This document shows, one piece after another, positions 34,772-43,098 of a stretch of 64,000 bases of DNA (position 1 is the first letter of the stretch; each line of letters begins with the position of its first letter). Under the pieces are notes generated by a model. It did no database searches, had not been told where the DNA came from, and saw only the letters and a list, made by a program, of their open reading frames with translations. The stretch is from PALSA-350 sp963834445. GTDB taxonomy: Bacteria; Acidobacteriota; Terriglobia; Terriglobales; Acidobacteriaceae. The stretch is from contig CAWIBU010000002.1 in the NCBI GenBank assembly GCA_963834445.1, positions 372,001 to 436,000 of the forward strand, read 5' to 3'. A program made the translations under genes and the position numbers.

Positions 34772-35950
34772 TTAGCTCTCGCGCCTGGTCATAAAAAGCT
34801 GGCCGGGATTATCGCCGACGATTACCCCATCCTCTTGTCCGCCCAGGTCCACCAATAGCTGCTTCAAGGCGCCTTCGTGCAGAACATTGTCGCGGATAAC
34901 GCAGTTGCGCAGGCCTTCGTAGACGATGCCGTAAGAGGGAGTGCGCCGACCACCGCCCCCGTCGTCCGCCCCCGACTGGATACTGTTACCAATGCAGGTG
35001 ACGCCCTCAGCATGGTCCAGCAGGATCTGCGCGGAGTCGTGGCTTTCTGCATCTGCCCGTTTGCCGCTGCGTTTGACGAAATTTCCCGTGATGGTGATGT
35101 GCGTGCTCGGCGCCTTGCCCTTTCGTAGCGCGATTCCGCAGGTGCCTGCCCGGTCGAAGAAGTTACCCGTGATCTGATAGCCATTGCCGCCGGTAATGAG
35201 CATGTTTTCCTCGCGATTCCATTCGATGCGGTTGGCGGTGAAGGTGATCGAAGCATTCTCGTGGCGCGCGGCGAACCCCGCCCGGCCATTGCCAGAGAAC
35301 CAGTTGTCCAGCAGAAACCCATCCCAACCCCGCAGATTAAGGCCGTCTCCTCCATTATCGGCAAACATGGAATGGCGCACACTAAAGCACCACACGCAGG
35401 CAAAGTGCGCACCGTCTCCGCTGAAGCGGCGGACCTGGCAACGCTCGATGCGGAAGGCGTCTTCCTGTTTGCCGAACTCGGTGCGGTCGGTGCATAAACC
35501 ATGAATCGAGTTGCCCAGGCCTCCACCGTCAAGGGCCAGGCCCTCGATCGAGGCGCCGGAGGCTTCGGTCAGGTTAAGAAGACAGTGAGCATCCGCGCCT
35601 GCCAGGCGCAGCACGGTTGCACCGGGCCCACGATAGCTCCAGGTTGGGATGCCGACCAGAGCTGTGCTGGGCCGTATCTTCAGTTCGCCGGTGAGGTATG
35701 TGCCGGCGGGCAAAAAGACAGCGCCGCCGCTTTTCGCCGCGGCATCGAGGGCTTTTTGCAGGGCTGCCGTATCGTTGGTTTTGCCATCTGCCGTCGCCCC
35801 GAATGCGCGGGCGTTCATTACCGAGGCTGCCCCATTCATGGCTGTTTCGGCTGCAGGCAGTGCTTCGGCGGCAAAGAGAAGGGAGGCCCCGCCGATGAGG
35901 GCGCTCCGCGTCAGATCCCTGCGATTGATTTTTTTGTCTTTGCTGGTCAA
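34772..35950 (-). CDS. Secreted right-handed parallel beta-helix protein (pectin lyase-like fold)
   Basis: About 392 residues. An RRDLTRSALIGGASLLFAAE Tat-like signal is followed by VMNARAFGATADGKTNDTAA, the usual entry to the pectate-lyase-3/GH28-like fold, and GGAVFLPAGTYLTGELKI. Repeated right-handed coils with Asn/Asp turns follow (FADNGGDGLNLRGWDGFLLD, NWFSGNGRAGFAARHENASI, YQITGNFFDRAGTCGIALRK). I prefer the TTG at 35950, which has GGAGGAG seven bases upstream; ATG at 35974 is the alternative. It is probably an extracellular polysaccharide lyase or hydrolase, but no catalytic residues could be assigned. Divergent from the YdeI-like gene. Confidence 0.8.
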   Translation of the reverse strand: MTSKDKKINRRDLTRSALIGGASLLFAAEALPAAETAMNGAASVMNARAFGATADGKTNDTAALQKALDAAAKSGGAVFLPAGTYLTGELKIRPSTALVGIPTWSYRGPGATVLRLAGADAHCLLNLTEASGASIEGLALDGGGLGNSIHGLCTDRTEFGKQEDAFRIERCQVRRFSGDGAHFACVWCFSVRHSMFADNGGDGLNLRGWDGFLLDNWFSGNGRAGFAARHENASITFTANRIEWNREENMLITGGNGYQITGNFFDRAGTCGIALRKGKAPSTHITITGNFVKRSGKRADAESHDSAQILLDHAEGVTCIGNSIQSGADDGGGGRRTPSYGIVYEGLRNCVIRDNVLHEGALKQLLVDLGGQEDGVIVGDNPGQLFMTRRES

Positions 35951-36046
35951 GACGTTCTCCTCCGCTGCGGTCATGCGGAATGGTACTCCAGCGCGGGCTA
36001 AGGATGGCTGCAGCAGTTGTTGCCGGTTTGGCATTAGGATGTTGGC

Positions 36047-36724
36047 ATGGCGAACAAGCCGAAACGGTTCACGGCGACGCTGCAGAAGGGAAGCGAAGGC
36101 ATGGGGTGGACCGTCGCACGCTTGCCCTTTGATCCGCATAAGGTGTGGACAGAGATGCTGCGGCTGCGCGTGCGCGGGCGGGTCTTGTCTTCGAACGGAG
36201 CGAGCGTGGCGTTTCGCACGTCGTTGTTTCCTGTGCCGGGCGAGCGCGGGCACTACCTGCTGCTGGTGAATAACAGGGTGCAGCGCGAGGCGGGAATCAC
36301 GGTTGGCAGCGTTGCGGAATTTTGGCTCGAGGCCGACCTCGAACCACGACCGGCAGAGTTGCCTGATGATCTGGCAGAGCTGCTGGACGAAGAGCCGAAC
36401 CTGCGCGCCTACTATGACAGCCTGAGCGAGTCGATGCGCCGCGAAATCGGCAAGTGGGTGATGGTTGTTAAGAGCGACGCTGGGCGAAGGAAACGTTGTG
36501 AGCAGATGGCGGAAAGGCTGCTCGGGGCGATGGAAGGAGAACAGGAACTGCCGCCGATCGTAGCTGTCGCCTTTCGCAAGAGACCAAAAGCAAAGGCAGG
36601 GTGGGCGAAGATGACGCAGACGCAGCGGCGCCAGGAGTTGTTGGCGGTCTTCTACTACCAGGGCATCGAGGCACGAGTGCGACGCGTGGAGAAGCTGTGC
36701 GAGAACGCGGAAAGGCGTGCCTGA
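36047..36724 (+). CDS. YdeI/OmpD-associated protein with DUF1905 domain
   Basis: A 225-residue two-domain protein. Residues ~5-95 match DUF1905 (RFTATLQKGSEGMGWTVARL, RVRGRVLSSNGASVAFRTSL, GHYLLLVNNRVQREAG). The C-terminal part (ELPDDLAELLDEEPNLRAYY, LSESMRREIGKWVMVVKSDA) matches the OmdA/YdeI bacteriocin-protection family. The biochemical role of this family is not established. The 3' end is followed at once by a strong hairpin. Confidence 0.87.
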   Translation: MANKPKRFTATLQKGSEGMGWTVARLPFDPHKVWTEMLRLRVRGRVLSSNGASVAFRTSLFPVPGERGHYLLLVNNRVQREAGITVGSVAEFWLEADLEPRPAELPDDLAELLDEEPNLRAYYDSLSESMRREIGKWVMVVKSDAGRRKRCEQMAERLLGAMEGEQELPPIVAVAFRKRPKAKAGWAKMTQTQRRQELLAVFYYQGIEARVRRVEKLCENAERRA

Positions 36725-36736
36725 GCCGCGGCGATA

Positions 36737-36800
36737 GGCGAATAGGGGGAGAGCCTGAGAGTGTGTCGGAGACACACTCTCAGGCCGTCCCCATTCGCCC
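36737..36800. terminator. Long perfect hairpin after the YdeI-like gene
   Basis: GCCTGAGAGTGTGTC (36753-36767), loop GGA, and GACACACTCTCAGGC (36771-36785) form a 15-bp perfect stem. An outer stem GGCGAATAGGGG/CCCCATTCGCC extends it to about 64 bases. There is no U-tract, so it may be a REP-type element rather than a simple intrinsic terminator. It lies between the ends of two convergent genes. Confidence 0.65.
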
Positions 36801-36867
36801 ATTCCTCAGCTTGACGATAGGCTATCCAAAGCAAAACGGCTATCTTGCCTCGATTGCCGCTGGACGT

Positions 36868-37446
36868 TTAAGGCACGCGGACTACCCCGTGGATTGCCTG
36901 CGTTCCGAAGTGAGTGCTTGCCGGCCCTGCAAACACGAGCGTGATGTTGGAAAAGGAAACCTCTTTTCCCCCGGTCACGCATACCTGCAGCGTAGAGGTA
37001 GGGGGCGTGGTCTCAAAAGGAGCATTGCCTCCGTTCCCCGTAATCAGATGGACCTTCCCATTCAGCTGGAACCCCGTCGTGGTTGCGGGCGCAAATGCCG
37101 GGCATCCGTTCATGTCTGGTGTGATCTTTATGTTGGTCAACTGAATGTGATGGGTATGCGCGTTCTGGCCCCCCATCGTCGCATCCAGCATGCCGTTGGA
37201 GCTGCCAAAGTCAGACATGGTCATATCGGCCAGAAAGTCCGCGGTGCCCCAGGGGTGCAGCTCCATTGACCACTGACCGTGCATCTCGTATGGGCTGCCC
37301 TTGATGTTCGGATCTGCCGGCGTGTAGTCGTTGATAAGGCCGTTGAAGCGAAAGGCTTCATGCTCCTCGGTGTGTGCGATGGGGCCAGATATCAACAGCA
37401 GAAGAGGGAGCAGGCAGACTGTGGAAGCCAGCATTTTGCTTTTCAT
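36868..37446 (-). CDS. Secreted protein of unknown function
   Basis: A 192-residue protein with a clear signal peptide (MKSKMLASTVCLLPLLLLIS, cleavage near AHTEE). The mature part is glycine- and threonine-rich with HGQWSMELHPWGTADFLADM, a TMGGQNAHTHHIQLTNIKIT segment and two cysteines (GCPAF, QVCVTGG) that could form a disulfide. The histidine cluster AHTHHIQ suggests metal contact. I do not recognise a named family. ATG 37446 follows a GGAGG-containing stretch; the frame runs upstream to 37536. Confidence 0.75.
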   Translation of the reverse strand: MKSKMLASTVCLLPLLLLISGPIAHTEEHEAFRFNGLINDYTPADPNIKGSPYEMHGQWSMELHPWGTADFLADMTMSDFGSSNGMLDATMGGQNAHTHHIQLTNIKITPDMNGCPAFAPATTTGFQLNGKVHLITGNGGNAPFETTPPTSTLQVCVTGGKEVSFSNITLVFAGPASTHFGTQAIHGVVRVP

Positions 37447-37653
37447 GGATTTCCTCCAAAGAGGGATTTGAATGCAGGGACACGATCGAGCACCCTGCGG
37501 GACCGAACAAGCGGTAAGGCACGGAGATGCAATCATGACCGCTCTTTACCGCGAGATGCCGTGGTTTGCCGTGGCTTTACCAAGGCTTTGCCAAGGGGGC
37601 GATACAATTTGGTCCGGGCCTGGTAGCCAGCGCGGCCCCCTCCTGGAGAGCGA

Positions 37654-39702
37654 ATGGCGAACCCGCCCCTTGATTCCCCATCATCGGCAAGACCACGCGA
37701 AGACCGCCTCCACTCCTGGAAAGAGATCGCCTCGTACCTCAAGCGCGATGTGACTACGGTTCAGCGCTGGGAGAAACGGGAAGGGATGCCTGTTCACCGG
37801 CACCAGCACGACCGAATGGGCACGGTCTATGCGTCGCGAGCGGAGCTGGATGCGTGGAGGAACGGCCGCAACCTGCCTGCGGGGCCCGACCCGGAGAGCG
37901 CGGTCGTCTCGGCTGCAGCCGCGCCGGCAGAGCCGCCACCCGCGGGCTCGGCTGTTGGTTCCCGGGGGAAGATGATTTTGCTGTTGATCGCGCTCAGTGT
38001 GCTGGGCGTTGGCTTCGTGCTCTGGCTACAAAGGACTGAGCGCTTCTGGCGCAACCCGATTGCCGATGCCCGCTTTCAGACCGTCACCGACTTCGACGGA
38101 CTGGAGCAGGCCGCCGCCATTTCACCCGATGGCCATGTCATCGCATTCTTGTCGGACCGGGATAAGCATATGGATCTCTGGATCACCCAGGTGGGGTCGG
38201 GGGAGTTTCACAACCTGACCCACGGCAGCGTTGCGGAGTTGGGGAATCCCTCGATTCGCGCCCTGGGTTTCTCTCCGGACGGAGCCCTGGTTACGTACTG
38301 GCTGCGCAAAGCAGGCTCCAACGGAGTTGACATCGGCATCTGGGCCGTTCCCATTCTTGGGGGTGAACCCAGGCCCTACCTTCCAGGCGTGGCGGAATTT
38401 GACTGGTCGCGCGACGGCGCCCGCCTTGCCTACCATACGCCCGGCCCGGGCGACCCGCTGTTCGTATCGAAAGGCGATGTGAGCAAGGATGCCCGGCCCA
38501 TTTTTGCCGCCGCCGCCGGGCTGCACAGTCACTTTCCGCTGTGGGCGCCCGACGCTGCCTATCTTTACTTCGTTCAGGGCGAACTTCCGGACAAGTTGGA
38601 TATCTGGCGCATTCGTCCGGCCGGGGGAAGGCCCGAGCGAATCACCTTCCAGAATGCCCGTATAACCTATCCGGTCCTGTTAGATCGGCGCAGGCTCTTA
38701 TACCTTGCGGGCGACGCTGAGGGTACGGGACAGGGGCTTTACGAAATGGACGTAGAGCGGCGAGTGCCCCACCGCCTGACTTCTGGACTCGATCAATTTA
38801 CGTCGCTGTCGGCGAGCGCGGATGGTCATCGCCTGGTGGTTACGCGCACCACTCCCATCAAGACCTTCTGGCGGTTGCCCATCGCGGATGCGCAGGCAGA
38901 GGTCCCGCGGCCGGAACCGATTCCCTTGACCACCACCAACGGTTTCTCCCCGCGGCTTGGTCTGGGCTACCTTCTTTATGTATCTGCCACGGGTAGCGGC
39001 GAAAGCATCTGGAAACTTGCGAACGATAAAAGCACCGAGTTGTGGCGGGGCGACGGGGTGCACGTCGTTGGCGGCCCTGCCATCGCCCCGGATGGTAAGC
39101 AGATCGCCTTTTCTGTTCGCCAAAACGATAGGACGTATTTATATGTAATGGCGGCTGACGGCACCAACCCACGGGTGGTGACGGAATCACTGCATTTGAC
39201 CGGATCTCCGGCCTGGTTGCCGGGTGGCAACTCGCTCACCGTGGCGGCAGAAGACCAGGGCCGCCCACAACTTTTCAGCGTGTCGCTCGACGGGCGGCAG
39301 GCGGTTCCGTTTCTGCAGGAGCACGCGCGCGATCCGGCATGGGCTCCGGACGGCAGCTTTGTTGCTTACTCAGGACCCGACATAGGCACAACCTTTGCTG
39401 TGAAGGCAGTTACTAAAGAAGCCAAGCCGTACGCCCTGCCCAACCTGACGCTGACGCGAGGAGCCAGGCATTTAGTCTTTCTCCCGAGCCGTCGCGCGCT
39501 TGTATTTTTGCGGGGAGGCATCGAGCATAGAAACCTCTGGCTGGTTGATTTGGAGAACGGCTCCGAACGTCCGTTAAGCAACCTGGACCCCGATTTCGAG
39601 GTCAGCGATTTCGATGTTTCCCCGGATGGCCAGGAGGTCGTCATGGAACGAGCCCAGCAGCGCTCCAATGTGGAGATTCTCGATCTGCCGAATCAACGTT
39701 GA
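37654..39702 (+). CDS. One-component HTH-TM-PD40 protein (DNA-binding head, periplasmic beta-propeller)
   Basis: A 682-residue protein with three parts. Residues ~20-70 are a MerR/excisionase-like winged helix (WKEIASYLKRDVTTVQRWEK, REGMPVHRHQHDR). A Pro/Ala linker leads to one membrane helix (~106-126, ILLLIALSVLGVGFVLWL). The rest is a WD40-like PD40/TolB-type propeller with repeated SPDG motifs (AAAISPDGHVIAFLSDRDKH, ALGFSPDGALVTYWL, AIAPDGKQIAFSVRQNDRTY). This fusion is common in Acidobacteria and would couple periplasmic ligand binding to gene control, an inference since targets are unknown. The start ATG has GGAGAG upstream. Confidence 0.88.
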   Translation: MANPPLDSPSSARPREDRLHSWKEIASYLKRDVTTVQRWEKREGMPVHRHQHDRMGTVYASRAELDAWRNGRNLPAGPDPESAVVSAAAAPAEPPPAGSAVGSRGKMILLLIALSVLGVGFVLWLQRTERFWRNPIADARFQTVTDFDGLEQAAAISPDGHVIAFLSDRDKHMDLWITQVGSGEFHNLTHGSVAELGNPSIRALGFSPDGALVTYWLRKAGSNGVDIGIWAVPILGGEPRPYLPGVAEFDWSRDGARLAYHTPGPGDPLFVSKGDVSKDARPIFAAAAGLHSHFPLWAPDAAYLYFVQGELPDKLDIWRIRPAGGRPERITFQNARITYPVLLDRRRLLYLAGDAEGTGQGLYEMDVERRVPHRLTSGLDQFTSLSASADGHRLVVTRTTPIKTFWRLPIADAQAEVPRPEPIPLTTTNGFSPRLGLGYLLYVSATGSGESIWKLANDKSTELWRGDGVHVVGGPAIAPDGKQIAFSVRQNDRTYLYVMAADGTNPRVVTESLHLTGSPAWLPGGNSLTVAAEDQGRPQLFSVSLDGRQAVPFLQEHARDPAWAPDGSFVAYSGPDIGTTFAVKAVTKEAKPYALPNLTLTRGARHLVFLPSRRALVFLRGGIEHRNLWLVDLENGSERPLSNLDPDFEVSDFDVSPDGQEVVMERAQQRSNVEILDLPNQR

Positions 39703-39818
39703 TGGGGTAGTGAGGGCCATCCCCGTTGGGGCATCCCGGAGTTTGCAATTTGGTTGGGAAAAATCGTAATTTCCCGGTTTTGGATAGATCACCGTCTGTG
39801 TGGCGCACTGCACTTGTG

Positions 39819-40093
39819 TAGTGCGTGGTTCATAACGTCCGATATGTTTTCAAGCTTCAGTCCCGCAGGGACGACTGAACGTAGCCCAGGATGAAATCCT
39901 GGGAGGATTGCTCCGTCAATAAAGGCTGAGGGAAGACAGGACTTGGTCCTCCCCCTTCAGCCGTCCCTGCGGGACTGCTCTGTTTTGCTTTTCCTACCCA
40001 GGATTTCATCCTGGGCTACGTTCAGTCGTCCCTGCGGGACTGGGGCGCCCGACAGGTTGGCAAACATACTGGACGCTATGAGCGACGCACTCC
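39819..40093. repeat. Palindromic element with TAGTGCGT ends enclosing REP cores (copy 3)
   Basis: The left end TAGTGCGTGGTTCATAACGT and the right end (ACTGGACGCTATGAGCGACGCACT region) are inverted copies. Both arms contain CAGTCCCGCAGGGACGACTG followed by AACGTAGCCCAGGATGAAAT+CCTGGG. This copy therefore shows that the stand-alone REP core and the TAGTGCGT element belong to one modular family. It fills most of the 550-base gap between two convergent genes. Confidence 0.85.
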
Positions 40094-40252
40094 ATCGGGA
40101 GACAGTTTCTAAAAGTACCTGATCCGTCCGACGCGAAATCCTGCTGGAGATGCGCCGCAGGGTTCGTTGGCATTCGATTGCCAGCGCGGTGATACGGGAA
40201 GGCCGCGCGCCGTATTGTCGGAGTACTTTCCATCCCGCATCTCCTCCGTCCG

Positions 40253-41629
40253 TCAGTCCGCAGCAATCTCTGTAGGTTCCGGTGCGGGGATCGGTTTGCC
40301 CCACCAGCGCCGCGAGAGCAGATAGCAGACGGGGCCGCCGGCAGCGACCAGCAAGCCGAACAGCAATGCGGGCATATGCGCTACCTGTTCGGAGCGGGAT
40401 GCATACGCGGCGTACACCAGCAGCGCCACCGGAACGACGCTCACCACCCACACGCCGGCCATGCCGCCGGGAATACGAAAGGGCCGCACCATCTCCGGTT
40501 GCTTGATGCGCAGCGCGATGAGCGCGGCAAACTCGAGCACCAGGCTGGCGCCATACACGATCAGATCGATCGAGATGAGCCGCTCGTAGGTGAATCCGAG
40601 CGCCAGTGCCCAGCCGAGGCCACACAGCAGAATGGCGACCCAGGGGCTGCGCCGGCGGTTGCGCAGCGCCAGTGCGGAAGGCGCCATGCGGTCCTCCGCC
40701 ATCACGACCGGCAGGCGGGTATAGGAGAGGGTGAGCGCATTGAACATGCCCACGCCGTTGATGATGCCGCCGATGACGACAGCGACCGCGAGCCATGGGC
40801 CGGCCAGCAGGCGCGCTGCATCGGTCCACGAGCCGGTGGTGAACTGATCGACGGGGATACCGGCGGCAGCGATGGCACTGAGCGGAAGAATGTAGGACAG
40901 CGCGACGATTGCGCAAGTCCCCAGCATCGCCAACGGATAATTGCGGCGAGGATTCTCCACCTCCTGGGCGACGGTCGAGGCGTTGTCCCAGCCCATGTAG
41001 TTCCACATCGCGACCAGCAGGGCGGTGGTGATCGTGCCGTGCGGCGCGGCCGACGGCGGATAGGAAACATGCTGCAGCAGGTGATGCCATCCAGCCCAGT
41101 AGCCGCAGCCGACCAGCACGACGAAGGGAGCAAGCAGGGCAACGAAGAGCACGACCGCGCTTCGGCCGACGGTGCGTGCTCCTCCCAGGTTCCACAGACA
41201 GCACAGGATCACAAAGGTCACCGCCCACAGAGTGGCGCGGCCGCCGGCGGTCCAGGTGGGAAACAGCCGCCCGAGATAGAGGACGGACAGCGTGGGATAG
41301 ATGGCCATGTCGAAGATGCTGGCAGCCAGCGAGAGCCACGCCTCCTGGTAACCCCAGAAGGGGCCGAAGGCTTGCCGCACCCATACATAGAAGCCGCCCT
41401 CGGCGGGCATGGCGCTGGCCAGTTCGCCGATCATGAGGGTGGTGGGCAGACTCCACACGAAGGGAACGATGGCGAGGATCAGCAGGGCGCCGAGGTAGCC
41501 CGCGCCGCCGAGCGTGTCCTCGATGCCATAAGGGCCACCGGAGACCATAAAGAAGGTTGCGGCGATGAGAGGGAAAAGGCGCAGGCGTCTGCCTTTGGGC
41601 AGCGGGTCCGGCGGATTTAGGTCGGCCAT
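40253..41629 (-). CDS. APC-family amino acid/polyamine permease
   Basis: A 458-residue, 12-helix carrier. Helix 1 carries the substrate-site GGPYGIEDTLGGAGYLGALL, with SAMPAEGGFYVWVRQAFGPF next, both typical of the APC superfamily, and VAMWNYMGWDNASTVAQEVE in helix 6. The Glu of helix 1 and the WNY(M/L)GWD pattern resemble plant/bacterial polyamine uptake (PUT/PHS-like) transporters. The substrate is not fixed by sequence. It has no partner gene: its upstream side is the broken transposase region. Confidence 0.87.
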   Translation of the reverse strand: MADLNPPDPLPKGRRLRLFPLIAATFFMVSGGPYGIEDTLGGAGYLGALLILAIVPFVWSLPTTLMIGELASAMPAEGGFYVWVRQAFGPFWGYQEAWLSLAASIFDMAIYPTLSVLYLGRLFPTWTAGGRATLWAVTFVILCCLWNLGGARTVGRSAVVLFVALLAPFVVLVGCGYWAGWHHLLQHVSYPPSAAPHGTITTALLVAMWNYMGWDNASTVAQEVENPRRNYPLAMLGTCAIVALSYILPLSAIAAAGIPVDQFTTGSWTDAARLLAGPWLAVAVVIGGIINGVGMFNALTLSYTRLPVVMAEDRMAPSALALRNRRRSPWVAILLCGLGWALALGFTYERLISIDLIVYGASLVLEFAALIALRIKQPEMVRPFRIPGGMAGVWVVSVVPVALLVYAAYASRSEQVAHMPALLFGLLVAAGGPVCYLLSRRWWGKPIPAPEPTEIAAD

Positions 41630-41639
41630 GTGAGCAATA

Positions 41640-42118
41640 TACTGGATGGTCGGAAGGTATCCGCTAGCGTGTTAGCGGCGGGGGCTCGATTGGTCGTCGA
41701 GACGGAGCAGTGGCGCTGGCCGAGCGCGGCCAGCGCCACTGCGGTGCGGAGAAATGTAGGACAGACGAAGATGACCCTTATGAACACATGGACCTCTGTC
41801 GTGGTAGCCACACTGCGTTAGGGGCATCTTCGTCTGTCCTGGATTCTTTTGGATTCTTTGTGTCCTGGATTCTTCTGTCCTGGATTCTTCTCAACGTGGC
41901 ACGAGTATTTAGCCGCGTCCGAGGCGGAGTCGGAGTTAACCGCGATTCGCCGGAGTACACACACCGGTCGTCCACTAGGGGACGCTGAGTTTGTCTCGGT
42001 GCTCGAGAAGATCACGGGGCGGCGCTTGGCCCCGCAGAAAAAGGGCCGGCAAATGGGCGAAGCTTTGGATCCACGTCAAGCAAGTCTCCCGCTAGACACG
42101 CCGAGAGTGGCAAACTGA
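41640..42118 (+). pseudogene. Broken REP-associated tyrosine transposase (RAYT, IS200-like)
   Basis: Two separated pieces read like the C-terminal half of RAYT enzymes. The first (frame from about 41640) has RLVVETEQWRWPSAASA, matching the family's 'AGLVxxxEQWxWSSA' segment. The second (about 41895-42118) has WHEYLAASEAESELTAIRRS, THTGRPLGDAEFVSVLEKIT and GRRLAPQKKGR, matching the tail. The stretch between carries inverted GACAGACGAAGATG repeats and repeated TCCTGGATTCTT, and the catalytic HUH/Tyr half is absent. RAYTs mobilise REP palindromes, so this is probably a dead relative of the enzyme behind the repeats in this window. Confidence 0.6.
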
Positions 42119-42187
42119 ACAATGGTAGGCACATGGTCATCCATGACGGCCGCAAAACCGCCGCGTCGTAAGGGTCATGTCCGTATG

Positions 42188-42306
42188 TCACCGGTCGTCG
42201 TCTGTCGTCACCGGTCGTCGTCCGTCACCGGTCGTCGTCCGTACCGGTCGTCGTCACCGGTCGTCGGTCGTCGTCCGCCGGTCGTCGTCACCGGTCGTCG
42301 GTCGTC
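42188..42306. repeat. Irregular tandem CACCGGTCGTCGTC microsatellite
   Basis: About 120 bases made of CACCGGTCGTCGTC-like units with irregular lengths (CCGGTCGTCGTCCGT, ACCGGTCGTCGTC, CGGTCGTCGGTCGTCGTC). No unique spacers are present. It lies 70 bases upstream of the second toxin-antitoxin pair. CCGGTCGTCG is partly self-complementary (CACCGGT... ACCGGT), so it could fold. Confidence 0.8.
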
Positions 42307-42373
42307 TAATGCACGGCCTTGTATCTTGAACCGCTCCCGGCTATATTACTGGATATCGAGAGGAGGCTGACCA

Positions 42374-42673
42374 ATGAGCAATCCCGCCCAGACGCGAGCC
42401 ATCAAGAACTACCGCAGCCGTCTCCAGAAGCGGGGAGTGGCGCGCTTTGAAGTTCTGGGCCTCGAAGCGGATCGTGTGCTGATTCGTTCTCTCGCAAAGC
42501 GGCTGGCGCAGGAGGATCCCGAGGCCAGCCGCATTCGCTCGGAGCTTATGCGCTCCGTCTCCGATATGTCGAAGAAGGGGGGAATCCTCGCAGCACTGCG
42601 TCGTTCGCCTCTGGTCGGCACCGAGCTGAAGATGGAACGGTCCGTCGAAGTGGGCAGGAAACCTGATCTGTGA
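42374..42673 (+). CDS. Antitoxin of a VapBC/FitAB-type pair
   Basis: A 99-residue basic protein (IKNYRSRLQKRGVARFEVLG, LEADRVLIRSLAKRLAQEDP) of a family regularly found before FitB-like PIN toxins. The N-terminal part has RHH-like character: a short strand RFEVLG followed by two helices. The C-terminal part (LRRSPLVGTELKMERSVEVG) is the likely toxin-binding tail. GAGGAGG lies eight bases before ATG. Its stop overlaps the toxin start as GTGA. Confidence 0.75.
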   Translation: MSNPAQTRAIKNYRSRLQKRGVARFEVLGLEADRVLIRSLAKRLAQEDPEASRIRSELMRSVSDMSKKGGILAALRRSPLVGTELKMERSVEVGRKPDL

Positions 42674-43098
42674 CGCGGTATTTGCTCGACACGAATATCA
42701 TCAGCAACGCAGTAAAGCCAACCCCCTCTCGGGCGCTCCTCGAATGGATGGAGGATCAGCTAGACGACGATTTGTTCATCTCCTCGCTTAGCCTGGGTGA
42801 AATTCGTCGCGGGGTTTTGGAGAAGCCGGCCGGCAAGAAGCGCAGAGAACTGGAACAATGGTTCGCCGGACCCGAAGGACCGCAGGCTCTTTTTCGCGGT
42901 CGCGTGCTGGTGTTCGACGAGAGGGCAGCCATAATCTGGGGCCGCTTGATGGCGCAGGGCACTGCTGTGGGAAAACCGAGGAGCGCACTCGACACCGTCG
43001 TGGCCGCGATCGCCGAGGCGAATGACTGCGTCGTGGTCACGGATAACGAGAAACACTTCCCCGGAGCAAGAGTGATTAATCCCCTTCGCAGTGCTTGA
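42670..43098 (+). CDS. vapC: PIN-domain toxin, FitB/VapC-like
   Basis: A 142-residue PIN ribonuclease. The four acidic positions are visible: RYLLDTNIISNAVKP (first Asp), FISSLSLGEIRRGV (Glu), SALDTVVAAIAEANDCVVVT (Asp) and DNEKHFPGARVINPL (Asp). This is the FitB-like VapC signature. The GTG start overlaps the antitoxin by four bases. The toxin is unrelated in detail to the one at 34.2 kb, so the two pairs were probably acquired separately. Confidence 0.9.
   Translation: MTRYLLDTNIISNAVKPTPSRALLEWMEDQLDDDLFISSLSLGEIRRGVLEKPAGKKRRELEQWFAGPEGPQALFRGRVLVFDERAAIIWGRLMAQGTAVGKPRSALDTVVAAIAEANDCVVVTDNEKHFPGARVINPLRSA

Noticed and set aside
35975..36802. N-terminal extension of the beta-helix protein over the YdeI-like gene
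   Set aside because: The extension lacks an export signal and covers a well-supported gene on the other strand; the Tat signal starts near 35950.
40376..41620. Long 414-residue frame opposite the APC permease
   Set aside because: It is an antisense shadow of a clear 12-helix transporter, and its product is Gly/Arg/His-rich and unlike any family.
42122..42370. Open frame across the CACCGGTCGTC array
   Set aside because: Translation is pure Ser/Arg/Val/Pro low complexity, with no ribosome site.
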